56,408 bases of DNA, taken from the NCBI GenBank assembly GCA_900542325.1, contig UQMY01000017.1, forward strand, positions 1 to 56,408, written 5' to 3'. Origin of the DNA: an uncultured Collinsella sp. (GTDB lineage: Bacteria; Actinomycetota; Coriobacteriia; Coriobacteriales; Coriobacteriaceae). A program made the position numbers and the translations under genes. Within the stretch, counting starts at the first letter, position 1, and every line of letters begins with the position of its first letter. Under the pieces are notes generated by a model that was not told where the DNA came from, made no database searches, and worked only from the letters and a program-made list of their open reading frames with translations. Below are positions 25,930-34,961 of this stretch, in pieces.

Positions 25930-26965
25930 TTCCGCCGACCTCGCCTCGTGCGAGTCTGCAGATATTCAGCGACGCATCCTCGAGCTCATCGAGGGTGCGT
26001 CCTCCATTGCGATTTCGGGACACACTTCTCCCGATGGCGACGCCCTGGGCTCCGTGTTGGGTCTGGGCCTCTCGCTTATGAAGTTTTTCCCTAACAAGGA
26101 CATTGCCCTGCTGCTGGCAGACGATGATCCGGTTCCGCGCATTTACCGCTTTATGGAAGGCTCCGATCGCCTGGTACCGGCATCTGCGTATACCGGCAAT
26201 CCGGACCTGTTCATCTCGGTGGACGTGCCGGTCGTCGAGCGTCTCAATAATTCCGCCGAGGTGCTTCGTCGCTCCAAGCATGTGGTGTGCTTCGATCACC
26301 ATCCGGCGCGCGAGGAGTTTGCCGAGCTCAGCCTGAGGCGCGTCGAAGCTGCAGCCTGCGCCATGATCATCGACCGCTTCTTGGACAATTGCGGCATTGT
26401 CGCACGTGATGGCGTTGCGACCTGCCTGCTGTGTGGCTTGGTTACCGATACCGGCCGTTTTCAGTACCAAAACGCCGATGCAGCCGCGTTCCATGCAGCC
26501 TCGCGTCTGGTTGCCCACGGTGCCGATCCGGCGCGTGTGGCACTCGAGGTTTACCAGAGCATGCGCGTTGAGTTTTTGCACCTCAAGTCCATCGTTATGG
26601 GCCGCATTAAGACGGTGGCCCACGGGCGCGTCGCGTATAGCTACGCGTACCAGAGTGACCTTGAGGCCTGCGGTGTCACCTCGGACGAGTGCGACGGTCT
26701 GGTTGACGTGGTGCGCTCGGTGATGGGCGTCGAGGTCTGTCTGTTCCTGAAGGGCATTGAGGGCGATACCAAGGTGCGCGGCAACCTGCGCTCCAAGGGC
26801 GACCTCAACGTGTCCGAGATCGCTGCTGCCTTTGGCGGAGGCGGACATCCCGCTGCCGCCGGTTTCTCCAACAACGGAACGATTCTCGAGACGCTTACCG
26901 TGGCACTTCCCATGCTGGCCGAGCTGGTGGGGGAGGATCCCGCTTCGGTGACCGTCGAGCTTTAA
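25922..26965 (+). CDS. DHH-family phosphoesterase (NrnA-like)
   Basis: 347 residues. DHH domain motifs are SGHTSPDGDALGS (the DxD metal pair), SVDVP, and FDHHP; the DHHA1 domain ends with RSKGDLNVSEIAAAFGGGGHPAAAG. This matches bifunctional oligoribonuclease/pAp phosphatase NrnA and related cyclic-di-nucleotide phosphodiesterases. Its standard position between rbfA and truB in Gram-positives supports the NrnA class. The exact substrate (nanoRNA, pAp, pGpG) cannot be read from sequence. Given the c-di-GMP receptor in this window, a role in clearing pGpG is possible but not shown. Confidence 0.9.
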   Translation: MTNSADLASCESADIQRRILELIEGASSIAISGHTSPDGDALGSVLGLGLSLMKFFPNKDIALLLADDDPVPRIYRFMEGSDRLVPASAYTGNPDLFISVDVPVVERLNNSAEVLRRSKHVVCFDHHPAREEFAELSLRRVEAAACAMIIDRFLDNCGIVARDGVATCLLCGLVTDTGRFQYQNADAAAFHAASRLVAHGADPARVALEVYQSMRVEFLHLKSIVMGRIKTVAHGRVAYSYAYQSDLEACGVTSDECDGLVDVVRSVMGVEVCLFLKGIEGDTKVRGNLRSKGDLNVSEIAAAFGGGGHPAAAGFSNNGTILETLTVALPMLAELVGEDPASVTVEL

Positions 26966-26980
26966 CTTTTTGGATGGTAC

Positions 26981-27913
26981 ATGGCCCGTCGTACGCCTTC
27001 TCAACTGAATATGCTGCTCGCCGTCGATAAGCCGGTGGGCTGCACGTCCCACGATGTGGTTTCGAAATGCCGACGCGCCCTCCATGAGCGGCGCGTCGGC
27101 CATGCCGGCACGCTCGACCCCATGGCATCGGGTGTCATGGTGGTGGGTGTGGGCCAGGCCACCCGTCTGCTGGGCATGCTAACCCTCGATACCAAAAGCT
27201 ATGTCGCCGACATTTCGTTTGGCGCCGAGACCAATACCGATGATGCGGAGGGCGAGGCGGTCCGCACGGTGGCTGTTGCCAACGAGCTCCGCGATCCTGC
27301 CTATGCCCGTGAGCGCTTGGCCGCTATGCTGGGTCCGCAGATGCAGGTGCCGCCGGCGTTTTCGGCTATCTCGGTCAATGGCGTTCGCGCCTACAAGTCT
27401 GCTCGCGAGGGCAATGCGGTGGACCTACCTCCGCGCCCCGTCGAGGTCTATGCCGCCGACCTGATCGCCGTGGGAGGCGAAGGTGATACGTGTGTGTGGA
27501 CCGTGGCGTTCTCAGTGAGCAAGGGTACCTATATCCGTGCGCTCGCTCGCGATTTGGGCCGCGCCTGCGAGAGCGCCGCGCACATTTCCGCGCTGCGCCG
27601 CACGGCCTCCGGTGTTGTTTCCATTGGCGCTTGTCATACGGTCGAGGAGCTTTCTCCCGAGTCCGCGGCTGGCTTTGCCCTGGATCCCATTGCGGCCCTG
27701 GGCGCCACGCGTGTTGACTTGCCGGGCAATCTTGCCGACGACCTGCTCTGCGGCCGACGCATTCCCGTTGAGCGTGCGCTTGCCGATTTTGATGCCTCGA
27801 AGGCGCCGTTTGCGTTGGTGCTCGATGGGGGACTCAAGGCGCTCGCCCGCATCGAGGGTGGCCGCTTTGTCATGGAGCATGTCTTTCCGCAGGCCATCGG
27901 CGGTGTTCGATGA
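26981..27913 (+). CDS. truB: tRNA pseudouridine-55 synthase
   Basis: 310 residues. The N terminus reads LLAVDKPVGCTSHDVV and the catalytic motif is HAGTLDPMASGV with the nucleophilic Asp. The thumb-loop and C-terminal PUA-like region follow. It converts U55 of the tRNA T-loop to pseudouridine. The stop overlaps the ribF start (ATGA). Confidence 0.96.
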   Translation: MARRTPSQLNMLLAVDKPVGCTSHDVVSKCRRALHERRVGHAGTLDPMASGVMVVGVGQATRLLGMLTLDTKSYVADISFGAETNTDDAEGEAVRTVAVANELRDPAYARERLAAMLGPQMQVPPAFSAISVNGVRAYKSAREGNAVDLPPRPVEVYAADLIAVGGEGDTCVWTVAFSVSKGTYIRALARDLGRACESAAHISALRRTASGVVSIGACHTVEELSPESAAGFALDPIAALGATRVDLPGNLADDLLCGRRIPVERALADFDASKAPFALVLDGGLKALARIEGGRFVMEHVFPQAIGGVR

Positions 27914-28917
27914 TGTTGTCCGCTCACGAGCTCGCGCGTATTTTTTTCGCGGGCGAGTCGGACGAGGCTCACATCGTTACTGCCGATGCGTTTGATAAGT
28001 GTGAGCACCTGGGTGCTGCCTCGATCGCCATCGGCGTGTTCGATGGCGTTCACCGTGGACACCGGGAACTCATCGAAGCGCTTGTCGGTGATGCCCGTGC
28101 CCATGACTGCAAGGCTGTCGTGGTCACTTTCGATCCCGACCCGGACGTTGTGGTGAGTCCTTCGCCCGCTCAAAAATTGATGACGACGGCCGACCGTCTA
28201 CATGCCTTGGCTCAGACCGGGGTCGATGCGGTGGTGGCCGTTCCCTTTACGCCTGAGGTTGCGGCACTCGACCATGTCGGTTTTTTCGCACTGCTATCAC
28301 GCGTGGTCTGCATTCGTTCGATTCGCGTTGGCAGCGACTTTAGGCTGGGTCGTGGCGGTGCTTCTGGTGTTGCCGAGATGCGCGTCTGGGGTTCCGAGCA
28401 CGGCGTTGACGTGTATGGTCACGATCTGCTTTGCGAGGGCGGTGAGGCCATTTGCGCCACCCGCATTCGTCATGAGCTGGGACAGGGCCATGTGGAGCTT
28501 GCTGCTGAGTTGCTCGGCCGCCAGTATATGGTGCGTGGCAGTGTTGTTCGCGGCCGTCACGAGGGTTCTGGCATGGGCTTTCCCACGGCAAACCTGCAGG
28601 TTCCCGACGGCATTCAGGTGCCTGCCGATGGCGTGTATGAGGGTCTGGTGCTGGTCGATGACACCGCGTGGCCTGCTGCCGTTAACGTCGGCCTGCCGCC
28701 GACGTATGCCGACGACGCCGCTTCATCGCATCTCGAGGCTAACTTAATTGGTTATACGGGCGACCTGTACGGCGCTTCCGTTTCGCTGGCGTTTACGCGC
28801 TGGCTGCGTCCCTCGCGTGTGTTCGATTCGCTGGATGAGTTGATTGCGACCGTCGAGGGTAACATCGAGGACATTCGTCACAACTTGGGTGAGCAGGGGG
28901 TGGGCATCCGTGATTAG
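27910..28917 (+). CDS. ribF: Bifunctional riboflavin kinase/FMN adenylyltransferase
   Basis: 335 residues. After an N-terminal extension of about 35 residues the adenylyltransferase domain shows IGVFDGVHRGHRELI (HxGH-type) and the kinase domain shows GSGMGFPTANL. It makes FMN and FAD from riboflavin. The start is ATG 27910, overlapping truB; a second ATG follows at once. Its end overlaps the dnaG start by eight bases. Confidence 0.95.
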   Translation: MMLSAHELARIFFAGESDEAHIVTADAFDKCEHLGAASIAIGVFDGVHRGHRELIEALVGDARAHDCKAVVVTFDPDPDVVVSPSPAQKLMTTADRLHALAQTGVDAVVAVPFTPEVAALDHVGFFALLSRVVCIRSIRVGSDFRLGRGGASGVAEMRVWGSEHGVDVYGHDLLCEGGEAICATRIRHELGQGHVELAAELLGRQYMVRGSVVRGRHEGSGMGFPTANLQVPDGIQVPADGVYEGLVLVDDTAWPAAVNVGLPPTYADDAASSHLEANLIGYTGDLYGASVSLAFTRWLRPSRVFDSLDELIATVEGNIEDIRHNLGEQGVGIRD

Positions 28918-31018
28918 CGATGAGGAAAAAGACCAGGTACGCGCTGCGTCCGACTTAGTCGCCATCGTGCAGGAAACGGTTGAGCTCAAGCCCCGCGGCC
29001 ATGAGTTTTGGGGTTGCTGCCCCTTCCATGGCGAAAAGACGCCTTCTTTCCACATTATCCCCGCTACGCAGGTCTGGCACTGCTTTGGCTGCGGCGAAGG
29101 CGGCGACGTCTTCACCTATATCATGAAGCGCGAAAACCTGAGCTTTCCCGAGTCAATCCGCTATTTGGCCGATCGTGCGGGTATTGAGCTGCATGACACC
29201 GGAGATCGTCGCGAGCGCGGTACCAAGCGTGCCCGCATCTACGATCTGTGTGCCGAGACCGCCCAGTTCTACCACACCATGCTTATGCGCGGTAAGGACG
29301 GCCGTCCACGCGAGTACTTTGCCAGCCGTGGTATGGGTGGCGACGTCTGCCGCCGCTACTGCCTGGGCTTTGCACCGGGCCGCAACGCGCTGGTGTCGCA
29401 CCTGTCCCAGGCGGGTTTTACCCCGCAGGAGATGATCGACGCCAACGTTGCCGTGAGCCGCGGGCGCGGGCAGCTTGCCGACCGCTTCTACGACCGCGTG
29501 ATGTTTCCCATCTTTGACGAGCAGGGTCACAACATTGCCTTTGGCGGGCGCATCATGGGTGACGGCCAACCCAAGTACCTCAACACCGCCGAGACGAGCG
29601 TGTTCCATAAAAAGCGAAACCTCTATGGCTTTAACTGGGCCAAGGAGTTTATCGTCGCGCAGGATACGGCCATCGTGGTGGAGGGCTATACCGATTGCAT
29701 CGCCTGCTGGGAGGCGGGGATCAAAAACGTTGTCGCCACGCTGGGCACCGCGCTCACGGAGCATCACGTCAAGACGCTCACCCGCTTTGCCAAGCGTATC
29801 GTGTATATGTTCGATGGCGATGCCGCGGGCCAGAAGGCCGCCCGTCGCGCGATTCAATTTATCGAGCAGGATTCGATGGACCTGCGCTGCGTGGTGCTGC
29901 CCGACGGCAACGACCCCATGGAGTTCATCACAGCGCATGGTGGACAGGAGCTTCAGGCGCGCATCGACGCTGCCGAGCCGCTCATGGACTTTGTCTACCG
30001 TTCGCTGCAGGAGTCGAGTGACATCACCACGCCGGGCGGTCGTGCCAAGGCGCTGGAAGATGCGCTGACGCTTATCTATCCGCTGCGCGATAGCTATATG
30101 ATCGACACATACTTTATTCAGATTGCCGATCTGCTGGGTTTGGATCTGGAGACGGTTCGCGCGAGCTCGGGTCGCGTGTTTCGCGATGTCGCCAAGCGCG
30201 AAGATGCGGAACGACGTCGTGAGCAGAACTATGAACGCCAGCGGGCGCAAGCCGAGCGCTCTGGTAGCGCGGGCGGTCGGACGTCTGGTTCGCAGGGGGC
30301 ATCTCGCGGTGCTTGGGCATCGGGCGCGACGCCGCCGGTGTCCGCGCCGGTCGAAGAAGAGCCGTATGACTACGTCCCGCTCGATGCCTACGGTGCCGCG
30401 CCCGTGGAGGTCGTCGACGACCTGCCGCCGATCGATGTGCCTGATGGTATGGGTGCTGTGCCTGTGACTGATGGTTCGGGCGCTCCGGCTGCGGCGGCGC
30501 CGATGGTTCTTACTGATCTTGAGCGCAAGTCCTTGGCAGGGGAGCGTGAGCTGCTGACCATGCTCACGAGCTACCCCGACCTGTTCCGCACGTATGCCGA
30601 CCGCATCTGCTCTATCGAGTGGGTTGACCCACGTCACGAGTCCATCGCATGGGCCGTTCTGGCAACTCCGCCGAGAACCGATCCTGCAGCCTGCATGGAT
30701 GCGGCGCGCTCGGTGTGTCCCGAGGCGGCAACGCTTGTGAGTGCCGGGCGCATCTCCGCGACGAGCAAGCACCCCACCGAGACGAACATCGTGTTCATGC
30801 TCGATACGCTCGAGCTCTACACCATCAAACGTCGCATGCGAGCCGCGCAGGCCAAGTTGCGTCAGGACCGTTCACTCGACGATGAGGCCCGTCGCGTGCT
30901 GACTATGCAGGCGGTGCAAGATTCACAGCGCCAGCGCGAGCTCCAAAAGTCGATCGGTGGCGTGGCCGACCCGTTCCGTTTGATCGGTTTGGAGACCGCA
31001 GGTGCCGATCAGGCCTAG
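28910..31018 (+). CDS. dnaG: DNA primase
   Basis: 702 residues from GTG 28910 (protein start ISDEEKDQVR). The CHC2 zinc finger is C37-x2-H40-x17-C58-x2-C61. The catalytic core includes the TOPRIM motif VVEGYTDCIACWEAG and MFDGDAAGQKAA. A low-complexity Arg/Ser/Gly linker (about 440-500) precedes the DnaB-interacting C-terminal helical domain. It lays RNA primers at the fork. The overlap with ribF and position before rpoD form a variant of the macromolecular-synthesis operon without rpsU. Confidence 0.96.
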   Translation: MISDEEKDQVRAASDLVAIVQETVELKPRGHEFWGCCPFHGEKTPSFHIIPATQVWHCFGCGEGGDVFTYIMKRENLSFPESIRYLADRAGIELHDTGDRRERGTKRARIYDLCAETAQFYHTMLMRGKDGRPREYFASRGMGGDVCRRYCLGFAPGRNALVSHLSQAGFTPQEMIDANVAVSRGRGQLADRFYDRVMFPIFDEQGHNIAFGGRIMGDGQPKYLNTAETSVFHKKRNLYGFNWAKEFIVAQDTAIVVEGYTDCIACWEAGIKNVVATLGTALTEHHVKTLTRFAKRIVYMFDGDAAGQKAARRAIQFIEQDSMDLRCVVLPDGNDPMEFITAHGGQELQARIDAAEPLMDFVYRSLQESSDITTPGGRAKALEDALTLIYPLRDSYMIDTYFIQIADLLGLDLETVRASSGRVFRDVAKREDAERRREQNYERQRAQAERSGSAGGRTSGSQGASRGAWASGATPPVSAPVEEEPYDYVPLDAYGAAPVEVVDDLPPIDVPDGMGAVPVTDGSGAPAAAAPMVLTDLERKSLAGERELLTMLTSYPDLFRTYADRICSIEWVDPRHESIAWAVLATPPRTDPAACMDAARSVCPEAATLVSAGRISATSKHPTETNIVFMLDTLELYTIKRRMRAAQAKLRQDRSLDDEARRVLTMQAVQDSQRQRELQKSIGGVADPFRLIGLETAGADQA

Positions 31019-31070
31019 ATGTTGTGGTCAACCAGCGTATTCTCGCCTATATCCTGTCTTTATTTTGGGT

Positions 31071-31082
31071 ATAGACGTCTAT
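31071..31082. promoter_or_regulatory. Palindrome before rpoD
   Basis: ATAGACGTCTAT is a perfect 12-base palindrome in the dnaG-rpoD gap, just upstream of a possible -10 TAAAGT at 31091-31096. It may be an operator; no matching regulator is identified. Confidence 0.35.
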
Positions 31083-31128
31083 GTGTGTGCTAAAGTATTG
31101 AGTCCTGTGGACTACGAAGGGAGAATCT

Positions 31129-32472
31129 GTGCCAAAAAAGACTGAGAGCACGGGTACTGGGCTGGAATCCTACGTTGCAAAGCTCATGGGCAACGGCTCA
31201 AACAGGACTTCGGTAACCGAGGACGAGATTCAGGTCGCCCTGAAGGATATCGATGTCTCTGATGAGCAGCTCAACGCGGTGTATTCCGCGCTGCGCAACA
31301 GCGGCATCCAGATTATCTCCGCGAGCGGAAACGACGACGCCCCGATGGACGTCGACGATGACGATAACGATACCGACGATTTCGATGACGACGACGAGCA
31401 CGATTCCGGCTCGCTTGACGACCACGAGCTTAAGATGGCCCGTCAGGCCGACGCCGAGATGGGTTCTTCCAAGAGCAAGAAGAAGCGCACCGTGCGAACG
31501 TCCCGTTCGCGTTCGCGCGTGCGCGGCATTGATGCCTCCACGGTGATGCTGACCGGCGATCCGGTTCGTATGTACCTCAAGGAGATCGGCAAGGTCGACC
31601 TGCTGACTGCCTCCGAAGAGGTCGATCTGGCTATGAAGATCGAGGCCGGTCTCGAGGCCACCGAGAAGCTCGAGGCCGCCGACGCGGGCGAGATCGAGCT
31701 CACGCGTGCCGAGATGCGTCGTCTGACCCGTATCGAGAACGTGGGCCTCGAGGCCAAGCAGGCGCTCATCAGTGCCAACCTGCGTCTGGTCGTCTCCATC
31801 GCCAAGCGCTACGTCGGTCGCGGCATGCTGTTCCTGGACCTGATCCAGGAGGGCAACCTTGGACTGATTCGCGCCGTCGAGAAGTTCGACTACCAGAAGG
31901 GCTTTAAGTTCTCCACCTACGCCACGTGGTGGATCCGTCAGGCCATCACGCGCGCTATCGCCGACCAGGCCCGCACCATCCGTATCCCCGTGCACATGGT
32001 CGAGACCATCAACAAGCTCGTTCGCGTGCAGCGCCAGCTCCTTCAGGATCTGGGCCGCGACCCGACCCCCGAGGAGATCGGTGCCGAGATGGACATGAGC
32101 GCCGACCGCGTCCGCGAGATCCAGAAGATTTCGCAGGAGCCCGTGTCGTTGGAGACCCCGATCGGCGAGGAAGAGGATTCCCAGCTGGGCGACTTCATCG
32201 AGGACTCCCAGGCTATCGTTCCGCCCGATGCGGCCAGCTTCTCCATGCTGCAGGAGCAGCTCACCCAGGTGCTCGACTCGCTTGCCGATCGTGAGCGCAA
32301 GGTTATCGAGCTGCGCTTTGGCCTTGTCGACGGGCATCCCCGCACGCTCGAGGAAGTCGGCCGCGAGTTTGGCGTCACGCGCGAGCGTATCCGCCAGATC
32401 GAGTCCAAGACCTTGGCCAAGCTCCGCCACCCGAGCCGCAGCAGCAAGCTGAAGGACTACATCGAGTCATAA
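31129..32472 (+). CDS. rpoD: Primary sigma factor (sigma-70/SigA)
   Basis: 447 residues from GTG 31129, with GAAGGGAGAA upstream. An N-terminal region 1.1-like part is followed by a very acidic run (about residues 80-105) and a basic Lys/Arg/Ser run (about 115-135). Regions 1.2 to 4 follow: DPVRMYLKEIGKVDLL, the region 2 block GLIRAVEKFDYQKGFKFSTYATWWIRQAI, and region 4.2 VTRERIRQIESKTLAKLRHPSR. It directs RNA polymerase to housekeeping promoters. The alternating acid/base block near the N terminus is larger than in Bacillus SigA and resembles actinobacterial HrdB/SigA. Confidence 0.97.
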   Translation: MPKKTESTGTGLESYVAKLMGNGSNRTSVTEDEIQVALKDIDVSDEQLNAVYSALRNSGIQIISASGNDDAPMDVDDDDNDTDDFDDDDEHDSGSLDDHELKMARQADAEMGSSKSKKKRTVRTSRSRSRVRGIDASTVMLTGDPVRMYLKEIGKVDLLTASEEVDLAMKIEAGLEATEKLEAADAGEIELTRAEMRRLTRIENVGLEAKQALISANLRLVVSIAKRYVGRGMLFLDLIQEGNLGLIRAVEKFDYQKGFKFSTYATWWIRQAITRAIADQARTIRIPVHMVETINKLVRVQRQLLQDLGRDPTPEEIGAEMDMSADRVREIQKISQEPVSLETPIGEEEDSQLGDFIEDSQAIVPPDAASFSMLQEQLTQVLDSLADRERKVIELRFGLVDGHPRTLEEVGREFGVTRERIRQIESKTLAKLRHPSRSSKLKDYIES

Positions 32473-32485
32473 CCTCGCAAGCAAG

Positions 32486-32523
32486 AAGCGCCCTCAAGCA
32501 CATCCGCTTGGGGGCGCTTTCAT
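32486..32523 (+). terminator. rpoD terminator
   Basis: A 14-base stem (32486-32499 with 32506-32519, one wobble) directly followed by TTT. Confidence 0.85.
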
Positions 32524-32526
32524 GTG

Positions 32527-32550
32527 GTCATTGGGGACCTCCCCAATGAC
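32527..32550. repeat. Palindrome of the CATTGGGGAC type, copy 1
   Basis: Eleven-base arms GTCATTGGGGA and TCCCCAATGAC around a CC centre. A close relative lies at 52746-52775. Confidence 0.6.
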
Positions 32551-32578
32551 TAGGTCGGAAAAATTCTTAAAAAAGTTC

Positions 32579-32606
32579 TTGCCCTGAGCTGATTCGTCCG
32601 TATAAT
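32579..32606 (+). promoter_or_regulatory. Promoter of tRNA-Asn
   Basis: TTGCCC (32579-32584), 16-base spacer, perfect TATAAT (32601-32606), with transcription starting some 25 bases before the tRNA. Confidence 0.65.
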
Positions 32607-32636
32607 AAACTTCGTTGCTTGAGAGCACGCACCTAT

Positions 32637-32711
32637 TCCTCGGTAGCTCAATGGTAGAGCACGCGGCTGTTAACCGCGCTGTTGTAGGTTCGAGTCCTAC
32701 CCGGGGAGCCA
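32637..32711 (+). tRNA. tRNA-Asn (anticodon GTT)
   Basis: A complete cloverleaf of 75 bases with encoded CCA. The acceptor stem TCCTCGG pairs with CCGGGGA, the D arm has GGTAG-AGC, the anticodon loop CTGTTAA gives GTT, and the T arm contains GGTTCGAGTCC. Confidence 0.95.
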
Positions 32712-32716
32712 GGTTG

Positions 32717-32750
32717 TAAAACCCGTCGCTTATGCGGCGGGTTTTTTCAT
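32717..32750 (+). terminator. tRNA-Asn terminator
   Basis: AACCCGTCGC pairs with GCGGCGGGTT around TTAT, followed by TTTTTC. Confidence 0.85.
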
Positions 32751-32905
32751 GCCGCGACCACTTGACTCGAACGTTGCCATATCAACATTTCGTGTCGAGG
32801 ATGTAATCCCGCGACCCATCACCTCAACATGGCGCGGTCGTTGTAGAATATTGCAATGATTGCTCCCACGACATGGTGCCGCGAGCACCAGATAAGGAGA
32901 TTCTT

Positions 32906-33262
32906 GTGTCTGAGACCATCAACGGCGGCCTGAGCGTCTCGAACGACGTTATTGCCGATATTGCCGGTTATGCCGCGATGACGTGCTATGGCGTCGTCGG
33001 TATGGCTGAGCAGCTCCAGGGCGCCGAGAGCGTGCGCCTGCTTGCCGGTCAGCGCCTCCGCAAGGGCGTGCTTGTCTCCGCCGACGAGAACGGCCTTACG
33101 GTCGATCTTCACGTCGTGCTCGAGAACGGCGTCAACATGAAGTCCGTCTGCCACAATCTTTCGAGCTCCGTTGCCTTCACCCTGCAGGAGATCGCCCAGA
33201 TCGATCCCGCCAGCCTTAAGATCGGCATTCACATCGACGCGCTCAAGAGCCGTCTGAACTAG
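32906..33262 (+). CDS. Asp23/Gls24 family envelope stress protein
   Basis: 118 residues from GTG 32906, which has AAGGAG eight bases upstream. The family core is VSNDVIADIAGYAAMTCYGVVGM and the alternating helical/strand C terminus. Asp23/Gls24 (YloU-type) proteins stand next to a DAK-domain (YloV/FakA) gene in most Gram-positives, as here. A role in envelope homeostasis is suggested; the biochemical activity is unknown. Confidence 0.9.
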   Translation: MSETINGGLSVSNDVIADIAGYAAMTCYGVVGMAEQLQGAESVRLLAGQRLRKGVLVSADENGLTVDLHVVLENGVNMKSVCHNLSSSVAFTLQEIAQIDPASLKIGIHIDALKSRLN

Positions 33263-33289
33263 CATCCGAAAACGGAGATTCAAATACCC

Positions 33290-34951
33290 ATGATTGCAAA
33301 GACCATTCGCACCTGTTTTCCGATCGCTGCGGCTGCTGTTTCCGACAAGGCCGAGGAGATCAACAAGCTCAATGTCTTCCCCGTACCCGACGGCGACACC
33401 GGTACCAACATGTCGCTCACGCTCGCCTCGGTGACCAAGGAGCTTTCCGCCCTTCCCGCCGATGCCGATATGGAGGCCATCGCCGGCGCCATCACCCACG
33501 GCTCCCTGATGGGTGCCCGCGGCAACTCCGGCGTCATCACCTCTCAGATCCTGCGCGGCGTGGCCGAGGGTCTCGTCTCTGCTGATGAGCCCATCACGTC
33601 CGCCAACATCGCCTATGCGTTCCGCCGCGCCGTCAAGGTCGCCTTCCAGGCCGTCCGTAAGCCCATCGAGGGCACGATTCTCACGGTGCTGCGCGATGTC
33701 TCGACCAAGGCCGACGAGTGCGAAAAGAAGAAGTTCTCGGCCGAGGACGCGCTCGATGCCATCGTCGTCGAGGCCTACCAGTCCGTCGCTCGCACGCCCG
33801 ACCTGCTGCCCGTTCTGAAGGAGAACGGCGTGGTCGACTCCGGCGCCTTTGGCTTTGCCATCTTCCTCGAGAACTTCGTAGCTGCCGCTCTTGGCCGCAG
33901 CACCGTTGTCGAGGATTTCTCCGCTACGTTTGACTCCGCCGGCTCTGCCCGTGATGCCGCTCTTGGCCGCGTTGAGATCGAGGCTAACGACGACTGGGAG
34001 GGCTCGGAATTCCGTTACTGCAATGAGTTCCTGTTTAAGGCCGACGCCCCGTTTGACGAGGACGAGTGCCTTAAGTTCCTGGGTTCCATGGGCGACTGTG
34101 AGCTGCTCGTGGGCGCATATCCCGACTACAAGATCCACGTGCACTCCAACACCCCGAACCTGGTGCTCGAGCACATGCTGCAGCTTGGCCAGATCTACGA
34201 GGTCTTTATCCACAACATGGAGATGGAGGCCCACGACCGTACCGCCAAGATCCACGAGGACCAGGAGAAGGCCGCCGAGCCCGCGAAGGCCCTGGGCTTT
34301 GTCGCCGTTGCCGCCGGTTCCGGCGAGGCAGACATCCTCAAGTCCCTCGGCGTTGACGTGATCGTGTCCGGTGGCCAGACCATGAATCCCTCGACTGCAG
34401 ACCTGCTGGGCGCCGTCGACCAGGTCAACGCGACCTCGGTCATCATTCTGCCCAACAACGGTAACATCCGCATGGCCGCCGAGGCCGCTGCCTCAGCCTG
34501 CACCGACAAGAAGGTCGCCGTCGTTCCCACCAAGACCGTTCCGCAGGCCTTCTCCGCGCTGTTCGCGGTCCTACCCGATTCCGAGCTTGAGGATGCCGTC
34601 GCCGCTATGGTCGACGCCATCAGCGAGGTCCGCGATGGCGAGGTCACCCGCGCCGTGCGCGATTCCAGCGCCTCTGACGGCTCTCCGATTCACTCCGGTG
34701 ACGTCATGGGTATCATCGCCGGCTCCATCGACGTGGTCGGCTCCGACGTGAAGCAGGTCACGCTCGATTGCATCAACCGTATGCAGGAGGAAGAGGAGGG
34801 CGACGCGCTGACGATTCTGGCCGGCGAGGAACTGTCCGATGAGGCCTTCCAGGAGATCGTCGACGCTATCGAGGAGGCTCAGCCCGATCTGGAGATCGAC
34901 GCCCATCGTGGCGAGCAGCCGCTCTATCCCGTGATCTTCTCGATCGAGTAG
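33290..34951 (+). CDS. fakA: DAK-domain fatty acid kinase-like protein (YloV/FakA)
   Basis: 553 residues. An N-terminal DhaL ATP-binding domain shows NVFPVPDGDTGTNMSLT and HGSLMGARGNSGVITSQ. A middle domain and a C-terminal DegV-like domain (DVIVSGGQTMNPST, TSVIILPNNGN) complete the FakA layout. FakA phosphorylates fatty acids bound to a FakB/DegV partner for phospholipid synthesis. No FakB gene is in the window. The gene sits between Asp23 and recG, the usual Gram-positive order. The substrate is by family inference. Confidence 0.88.
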   Translation: MIAKTIRTCFPIAAAAVSDKAEEINKLNVFPVPDGDTGTNMSLTLASVTKELSALPADADMEAIAGAITHGSLMGARGNSGVITSQILRGVAEGLVSADEPITSANIAYAFRRAVKVAFQAVRKPIEGTILTVLRDVSTKADECEKKKFSAEDALDAIVVEAYQSVARTPDLLPVLKENGVVDSGAFGFAIFLENFVAAALGRSTVVEDFSATFDSAGSARDAALGRVEIEANDDWEGSEFRYCNEFLFKADAPFDEDECLKFLGSMGDCELLVGAYPDYKIHVHSNTPNLVLEHMLQLGQIYEVFIHNMEMEAHDRTAKIHEDQEKAAEPAKALGFVAVAAGSGEADILKSLGVDVIVSGGQTMNPSTADLLGAVDQVNATSVIILPNNGNIRMAAEAAASACTDKKVAVVPTKTVPQAFSALFAVLPDSELEDAVAAMVDAISEVRDGEVTRAVRDSSASDGSPIHSGDVMGIIAGSIDVVGSDVKQVTLDCINRMQEEEEGDALTILAGEELSDEAFQEIVDAIEEAQPDLEIDAHRGEQPLYPVIFSIE

Positions 34952-34961
34952 GCAACTGCCT